Part shown: in pieces, positions 5,403 to 8,813 of the stretch
Numbering within the stretch: the first letter of the stretch is position 1
How the letters are laid out: each line of letters begins with the position of its first letter
From: Nitrospirota bacterium
GTDB taxonomy: Bacteria; Nitrospirota; 9FT-COMBO-42-15; HDB-SIOI813
Assembly: GCA_016214375.1 (NCBI GenBank)
Contig: JACROQ010000089.1
Coordinates: forward strand, 1-8,813
Reading direction: 5' to 3'
Length of the DNA stretch: 8,813 bases
Notes under the pieces: generated by a model
The model's input: the letters and a program-made list of their open reading frames with translations, nothing else
Told to the model about the DNA's origin: nothing
Databases searched by the model: none
Translations under genes and position numbers: made by a program

Positions 5403-6622
5403 TACTTTCCTATTAGCCTGTCAATCAGCCGGGTCCCATCCTCGACAAAAACAGCGCTCTCAGAGGCGCTTGCCTCATCATAATGCCTGCCGGACTTTGT
5501 CGTCTCTGCGCTGTCATACAGGATAAACGGGACAGGCTCCGGCGTATGCGTCCTGATACTGACCGGGGTCCAGTGGTCACACAGGATCAGGAGCCGGAAC
5601 GGGCCCTTTGTCCTCATCCCTTTCAGGATAGTCCCCACCACCTTTTCATCAAACTCTTCTATGGCCTTTACCTTTCCCCTGACATCCCCGTTGTGACCCG
5701 CCTCATCCGGGGCCTCCACATGCACGTACACAATGTCCCTGGTCTCAAGTTCTCTTAAGGCATATTCCCCCTTGCCCTGATAATTCGTATCCAGATAGCC
5801 TGTAGCGCCGGGGACATCGACGATATCAAATCCCGCATACTTACCGATCCCTCTCATCAGGTCCACCGCCGCGATCATGGAGCCGTTCAATCCATATTTA
5901 CTGTAAAATGTCTGTACCCGGGGCGCCTTACCCTGTCCCCAGAGCCAGATCCCATTGGCCGGCTTTTCTCCTCTCGCAAGACGCGCCTTGTTCGTTGGAT
6001 GGGATGAGAGGATCCGCAGGGCCTTCTCCATCATATCCTTCAAGGCATCCACACCTTTACCCATTGGAAAGCGGCCGGCGAGGGGCTTGCCTGTAAAATC
6101 ATGGGGGGGCGTACACTGAACGTCCGTCTCTCCCCCCTTCCATACAAAGAGGTGCCTATAGCTGATCCCCGGATAAAACCGGAAGAGATCACTCCCCAGC
6201 GCCTTATCCAGGCTCAATATGAGTTCTCTCGCATCACCCGTACTAATATGGCCGCCGCTGTAGTCCGCCATGACAACATCCTCTGAAAGATCAGAAGAGA
6301 TATAGTCACCGCCCCTGGTCAGGGTCACCAGATTACACCGGTAGGCGACATCCTCCTCAGAGAGTGCGACACCGATGCTCGCCGCCTCAAGAGGTGAACG
6401 GCCCGTATAATATCTGGCCGGATCATATCCGAGCAGGCTCAACTGGGTCACATCGCTTCCCGGATAGAACCCATCCGGTGTGAGTTTCACCCTGCCGACG
6501 ACCCCTTTCCCTGCAAGGGTATCCATGTTCGGTTTATGGGCCGCCTGAAGGGGGGTCTTGTTATTCAACTCAGGAACCGTATAATCCCCCATACCATCAC
6601 CCACAAGAACAATGTATTTCAT
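5402..6622 (-). CDS. ApgM-type phosphoglycerate mutase homologue; candidate non-orthologous homoserine kinase
   Basis: A 406-residue member of the alkaline-phosphatase superfamily resembling archaeal 2,3-bisphosphoglycerate-independent phosphoglycerate mutase. Two-metal motifs are intact: VGDGMGD (7-13), PGSD with the likely phosphoryl-acceptor Ser56, YYTGRSPLEA (72-81), VEAPDEAGHNGD (302-313, metal Asp306 and His310), and CDHWTPVSIRTHTPEP (348-363, metal Asp349/His350 and His359). The gene lies between thrC and lysC, and no thrB is visible. Published protein families include a subset of this group proposed as homoserine kinase because of exactly such clustering; the equivalent reaction would make O-phosphohomoserine, the ThrC substrate. 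Phosphoglycerate mutase activity remains the alternative. The ATG at 6622 has GAAGGGTGAT upstream; the TTG at 6637 is less likely. Confidence 0.85.
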   Translation of the reverse strand: MKYIVLVGDGMGDYTVPELNNKTPLQAAHKPNMDTLAGKGVVGRVKLTPDGFYPGSDVTQLSLLGYDPARYYTGRSPLEAASIGVALSEEDVAYRCNLVTLTRGGDYISSDLSEDVVMADYSGGHISTGDARELILSLDKALGSDLFRFYPGISYRHLFVWKGGETDVQCTPPHDFTGKPLAGRFPMGKGVDALKDMMEKALRILSSHPTNKARLARGEKPANGIWLWGQGKAPRVQTFYSKYGLNGSMIAAVDLMRGIGKYAGFDIVDVPGATGYLDTNYQGKGEYALRELETRDIVYVHVEAPDEAGHNGDVRGKVKAIEEFDEKVVGTILKGMRTKGPFRLLILCDHWTPVSIRTHTPEPVPFILYDSAETTKSGRHYDEASASESAVFVEDGTRLIDRLIGK

Positions 6623-6648
6623 GATATCACCCTTCAAAAATCAAAATG

Positions 6649-6690
6649 TAGTGAATGGCTTCTTTTATTCACTATTCACTATTCACTATT
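6649..6690. repeat. ATTCACT heptamer tandem repeat with an inverted copy
   Basis: ATTCACT is repeated three times without change at 6667-6687 and followed by ATT. An inverted copy TAGTGAAT (6649-6656) can pair with ATTCACTA (6667-6674) across a 10-nt loop. The array occupies most of the 68-bp gap between thrC and the ApgM-like gene. It is not CRISPR-like: units are 7 bp with no spacers. Confidence 0.85.
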
Positions 6691-7746
6691 TCAATATCCC
6701 AGCACCCTCAACACCTCTCCCTTGTCTGCCTTGACCGTCACAGGCCGCCGGGAGAGGTTGATCGCCATCTCCGTATCCTTGAGTCCATGACCGGTAAGCG
6801 TACACACCACCCTCTCGCCGCCGGCGAACAGCCCCTCTTTATTCTTTTTGATAACCCCTGCCACAGACGCGGCTGAGGCCGCCTCGCAGAAGACCCCTTC
6901 CAGGGAGGAGAGCATCTGATACGCCTCCACGATCTCTTCGTCTGTCACCATACTGATCTCCCCCTTGGATTCGGATGCCGCCTCGACCGCGGTCCTCCAT
7001 CCCGCAGGATTTCCTATCCTTATCGCGGTCGCAATGGTCTGGGGGTTCTCGATGACATGCCCGAGTACAATAGGAGCGGAACCTGCCGCCTGGAATCCCA
7101 TCATCTTCGGCAGACCGGAGATCTTCCCCATCTTGCAGTACTCCCTGTAACCCATCCAGTAGGCCGTGATATTGCCGGCATTCCCCACGGGGAGGAAGTG
7201 GTAGTCCGGATATCCCATGAGATGATCGCAGACCTCGAATGCCGCTGTCTTCTGCCCTTCCAGCCGGTAGGGATTGACCGAGTTGACAATGGTGATCGGA
7301 TATTCGTTTGAGATGCTCTTGACAATCGTGAGGGCCTCGTCAAAATTTCCCTCGATCTGGACGACGCAGGCATGATGGATCATCGCCTGGGCCAGCTTCC
7401 CGATTGCAATCTTCCCCTCCGGGATTAGGACAAAGACCTTGAGCCCGGCGCGCGCCCCATAGGCAGCCGCCGACGCCGAGGTATTCCCGGTGGAGGCGCA
7501 GATGACGGCCTTGGCCCCGGCCTCAACGGCCTTGGATATGGCCATCGTCATGCCGCGGTCTTTAAAAGAACCCGTGGGGTTTGCCCCTTCAAATTTCAGA
7601 TAGAGCCCGATGCCGGGATTGATCGCATCTCTGAGATTTCTGCAGGCAATAAAAGGGGTATTCCCCTCGTTCAGGGTAATCACCGGTGTCTTCTCTGTCA
7701 CCGACAGGTGTTCCCTGTACTGTTCTATCACGCCTTTCCAGTGCAT
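6691..7746 (-). CDS. thrC: Threonine synthase
   Basis: ThrC is a pyridoxal-phosphate enzyme that converts O-phospho-L-homoserine to L-threonine and phosphate, the last step of the pathway. The 351-residue product is the short form, without the N-terminal extension of the E. coli/yeast type. Visible motifs are LNEGNTPF (25-32), KFEGANPTGSFKDRG (51-65) with the PLP Schiff-base Lys62, the substrate/phosphate loop ASTGNTSAS (84-92), PVGNAGN (186-192) for the cofactor phosphate, and the C-terminal CTLTGHGLKD. The ATG at 7746 is chosen because GGGGAAAG lies about 7 nt upstream; the TTG at 7770 would add eight residues. It sits 69 bp downstream of the hom ACT frame, with a heptamer array in the gap. 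Confidence 0.95.
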   Translation of the reverse strand: MHWKGVIEQYREHLSVTEKTPVITLNEGNTPFIACRNLRDAINPGIGLYLKFEGANPTGSFKDRGMTMAISKAVEAGAKAVICASTGNTSASAAAYGARAGLKVFVLIPEGKIAIGKLAQAMIHHACVVQIEGNFDEALTIVKSISNEYPITIVNSVNPYRLEGQKTAAFEVCDHLMGYPDYHFLPVGNAGNITAYWMGYREYCKMGKISGLPKMMGFQAAGSAPIVLGHVIENPQTIATAIRIGNPAGWRTAVEAASESKGEISMVTDEEIVEAYQMLSSLEGVFCEAASAASVAGVIKKNKEGLFAGGERVVCTLTGHGLKDTEMAINLSRRPVTVKADKGEVLRVLGY

Positions 7747-7775
7747 AAAACTTTCCCCACTTTTCCTCAATCTGT

Positions 7776-7817
7776 CTTCTTGCTTCTTACTTCTAACTTC
7801 TTACTTCTGACTTCTTT
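7776..7817. repeat. CTTCT-core heptamer array between hom and thrC
   Basis: Six consecutive 7-bp units share the first five bases: CTTCTTG, CTTCTTA, CTTCTAA, CTTCTTA, CTTCTGA, CTTCTTT. Only the last two positions vary. On the minus strand each unit is NNAGAAG. The array starts at the stop codon of the ACT frame (7818-7816) and fills most of the gap to thrC. The AGAAG core is similar to the heptamers at the 3' end of ihfA. Confidence 0.85.
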
Positions 7818-8037
7818 ATTTCCCTTCCTCCACCCGTATCATCATCGTCTTCTCAGACACAACGGGGAGCCTGTCTATCTCCTGAAGGGCGCTCCTGACA
7901 TCTCTCTCAACGGCCTCATGTGTCATCATAACCAGCGGGACATTCCCCCCCTCTTTTCTTCCCTTCTGTATGACTGAGGCGATACTGATCTTATGCTCAC
8001 CAAGAATACCCGATATCCTTGAAAGTACCCTGGGCAT
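7816..8037 (-). pseudogene. Displaced ACT regulatory domain of homoserine dehydrogenase (out of frame)
   Basis: This 73-codon frame encodes the C-terminal ACT domain of homoserine dehydrogenase: MPRVLSRISGILGEHKISIA, then SVIQKGRKEGGNVPLVMMTH and a final helix and strand ending KTMMIRVEEGK. In intact enzymes this is the allosteric domain, joined to the catalytic domain by a linker of about 40-50 residues that includes the first ACT strand. Here the frame meets the catalytic frame directly at about 8040-8045 in a different register, with the linker missing. The ATG at 8037 is the methionine of a former '.DMP.VL' segment rather than a clear gene start; AAGG lies only 2 nt upstream. It could still be made as a separate small ACT protein, but a deletion remnant is the simpler reading. 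Confidence 0.75.
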
Positions 8038-8813
8038 GTCCTTGCCACATCAATAATATCCGCCACGACAGCGCTTCCTGCAGGAAGGGCACCGGCGCCT
8101 TTTCCATAAAACAGGGTAGGGCCGACGGCGTCTCCGGTGATATAGACGGCATTAAATACGCCATCTACTGTCGCAATCAAGTGGTTATTGGGTATCAGAG
8201 TCGGGTGTACCCTGCCCTCGATGCTTCCATCCCTCATCTTCGCAATCGCAAGAAGTTTCACCTTATAGTTAAACTCCTTTGCATAACTGATATCCAGAGG
8301 TGAAATCCCGGATATACCCTCTGTGTATATCCTTTTAAAATCCACGGGGGTGCCAAAGGCGATGTTAACCAGGATCGAGAGCTTATGTGCCGCATCGATC
8401 CCTTCGATATCAAACGTAGGGTCCGCCTCTGCATATCCAAGTTTCTGCGACTCTCCCAGTGCCTCTTCAAACTCTTTGCCTTCCTCCGTCATCTTTGTCA
8501 TGATAAAATTTGAGGTCCCATTGACGATCCCGTATATCGACTCTATCCTGTTGGCCGCTAATCCTTCTCTGATAGCCTTAATAATCGGGATACCGCCGCA
8601 TACACTCCCTTCAAAGTAGAGATCAACCCCGCGGCGCGAAGCCGCATGGTACAATTCCTCGCCGCTAACAGCAAGGAGGGCTTTGTTCGCAGTGACGACA
8701 TGCTTCCCATGTTCAATAGCGCTCAGGATAAAGCCCTTTGCCGGTTCAAATCCCCCTATCACTTCAACGACAATATCCACATCAGGATTTCCAACAATCT
8801 CTTTTATATCTGT
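7926..8813 (-). CDS. hom: Homoserine dehydrogenase, catalytic part, frameshifted at the 3' end and cut by the window edge
   Basis: Homoserine dehydrogenase reduces aspartate semialdehyde to homoserine with NAD(P)H. The open frame enters from beyond 8813 with TDIKEIVGNPDVDIVVEVIG, so the Rossmann glycine motif lies outside. Visible are VTANKALLA, FEGSVCGGIPII, YGIVNGTSNFI and the signature GYAEADPTFDIEGIDAAHK. Counting from the window edge, residues Glu129, Asp135, Asp140 and Lys144 match the yeast active-site set. The core ends GKGAGALPAGSAVVADIIDV, then AR at about 8044. From there about 37 non-homologous residues follow to a TGA at 7928-7926, while the ACT domain appears in another frame (7816-8037). 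The GTG at 8780 is internal, not a start. The product is probably catalytically competent but without its feedback domain, unless the lesion is an assembly error. Confidence 0.88.
   Translation of the reverse strand, partial: TDIKEIVGNPDVDIVVEVIGGFEPAKGFILSAIEHGKHVVTANKALLAVSGEELYHAASRRGVDLYFEGSVCGGIPIIKAIREGLAANRIESIYGIVNGTSNFIMTKMTEEGKEFEEALGESQKLGYAEADPTFDIEGIDAAHKLSILVNIAFGTPVDFKRIYTEGISGISPLDISYAKEFNYKVKLLAIAKMRDGSIEGRVHPTLIPNNHLIATVDGVFNAVYITGDAVGPTLFYGKGAGALPAGSAVVADIIDVARTCPGYFQGYRVFLVSIRSVSPQSYRREEKRGGMSRWL

Noticed and set aside
7101..7373. 90-codon minus-strand frame inside thrC
   Set aside because: It is an alternative-frame shadow rich in Ser, Arg and Thr with no family motifs; thrC is clearly in the other frame.
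7776..7817. Possible CRISPR-like array
   Set aside because: Units are 7 bp, contiguous, with no spacers and no cas genes nearby.
7926..8045. Programmed ribosomal frameshift in hom
   Set aside because: A frameshift alone would not restore the roughly 40-50 residues missing between the catalytic and ACT domains, and no slippery heptamer with downstream structure was evident.
8074..8087. 14-bp perfect palindrome CTTCCTGCAGGAAG
   Set aside because: It lies inside the conserved hom coding segment (GALPAGSAVV) and is probably a coincidence of codons; noted only because it is about 30 bp from the hom lesion.
8258..8470. 70-codon minus-strand frame inside hom
   Set aside because: It overlaps the intact catalytic signature of hom in another frame and has no features of its own.

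Overview
All coding in this window lies on the minus strand, so transcription runs from high to low coordinates. Read that way the order is hom (homoserine dehydrogenase, cut by the window edge and damaged near its 3' end), thrC, an ApgM-type phosphoglycerate-mutase-like gene, lysC, cimA, rseC-like, ihfA, a small merR-family gene, tRNA-Pro(GGG), surE and the first 50 codons of pcm. The + strand open frames are shadows. The cluster ihfA-merR-tRNA-surE-pcm, an archaeal-type ApgM protein beside threonine genes, and an RseC-like protein together suggest a Desulfobacterota (deltaproteobacterial) or Nitrospirota-like bacterium with roughly balanced GC. This taxonomic guess comes from gene order and remembered family distributions only.

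Region 1 (about 2350-8813) holds aspartate-family and branched-chain amino acid genes. LysC makes aspartyl phosphate and Hom makes homoserine. The ApgM-like protein is a plausible stand-in for homoserine kinase, since no thrB is visible, and ThrC makes threonine. CimA opens a threonine-independent route to isoleucine from pyruvate and acetyl-CoA. The genes are in one direction but separated by 47-198 bp gaps. Nearly every gap holds a different small repeat: heptamer arrays at 7776-7817 and 6667-6690, a perfect 21-bp palindrome at 5357-5402, Rep-like units at 3955-4100, and a GC hairpin at 2325-2343.

Region 2 (1-2305) starts with the rseC-like gene, followed by a 229-bp gap with a near-consensus sigma70 promoter and a 155-bp MITE-like inverted-repeat element flanked by a 6-bp direct repeat. 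After that comes a very tight block: ihfA/merR overlap as ATGA, merR is 9 nt from the tRNA, the tRNA is 8 nt from surE, and surE/pcm overlap as TAATG. The tRNA is therefore embedded in an mRNA, and its processing should leave surE with an almost leaderless message.

I see no wholly new defence or mobile system. The most notable items are: hom, where a deletion plus frameshift appears to have separated the catalytic domain from its ACT regulatory domain; the ApgM-type candidate homoserine kinase; the perfect palindrome just upstream of an SD-less lysC start; the MITE-like element forming the likely ihfA leader; and the tRNA set inside the merR-surE operon.
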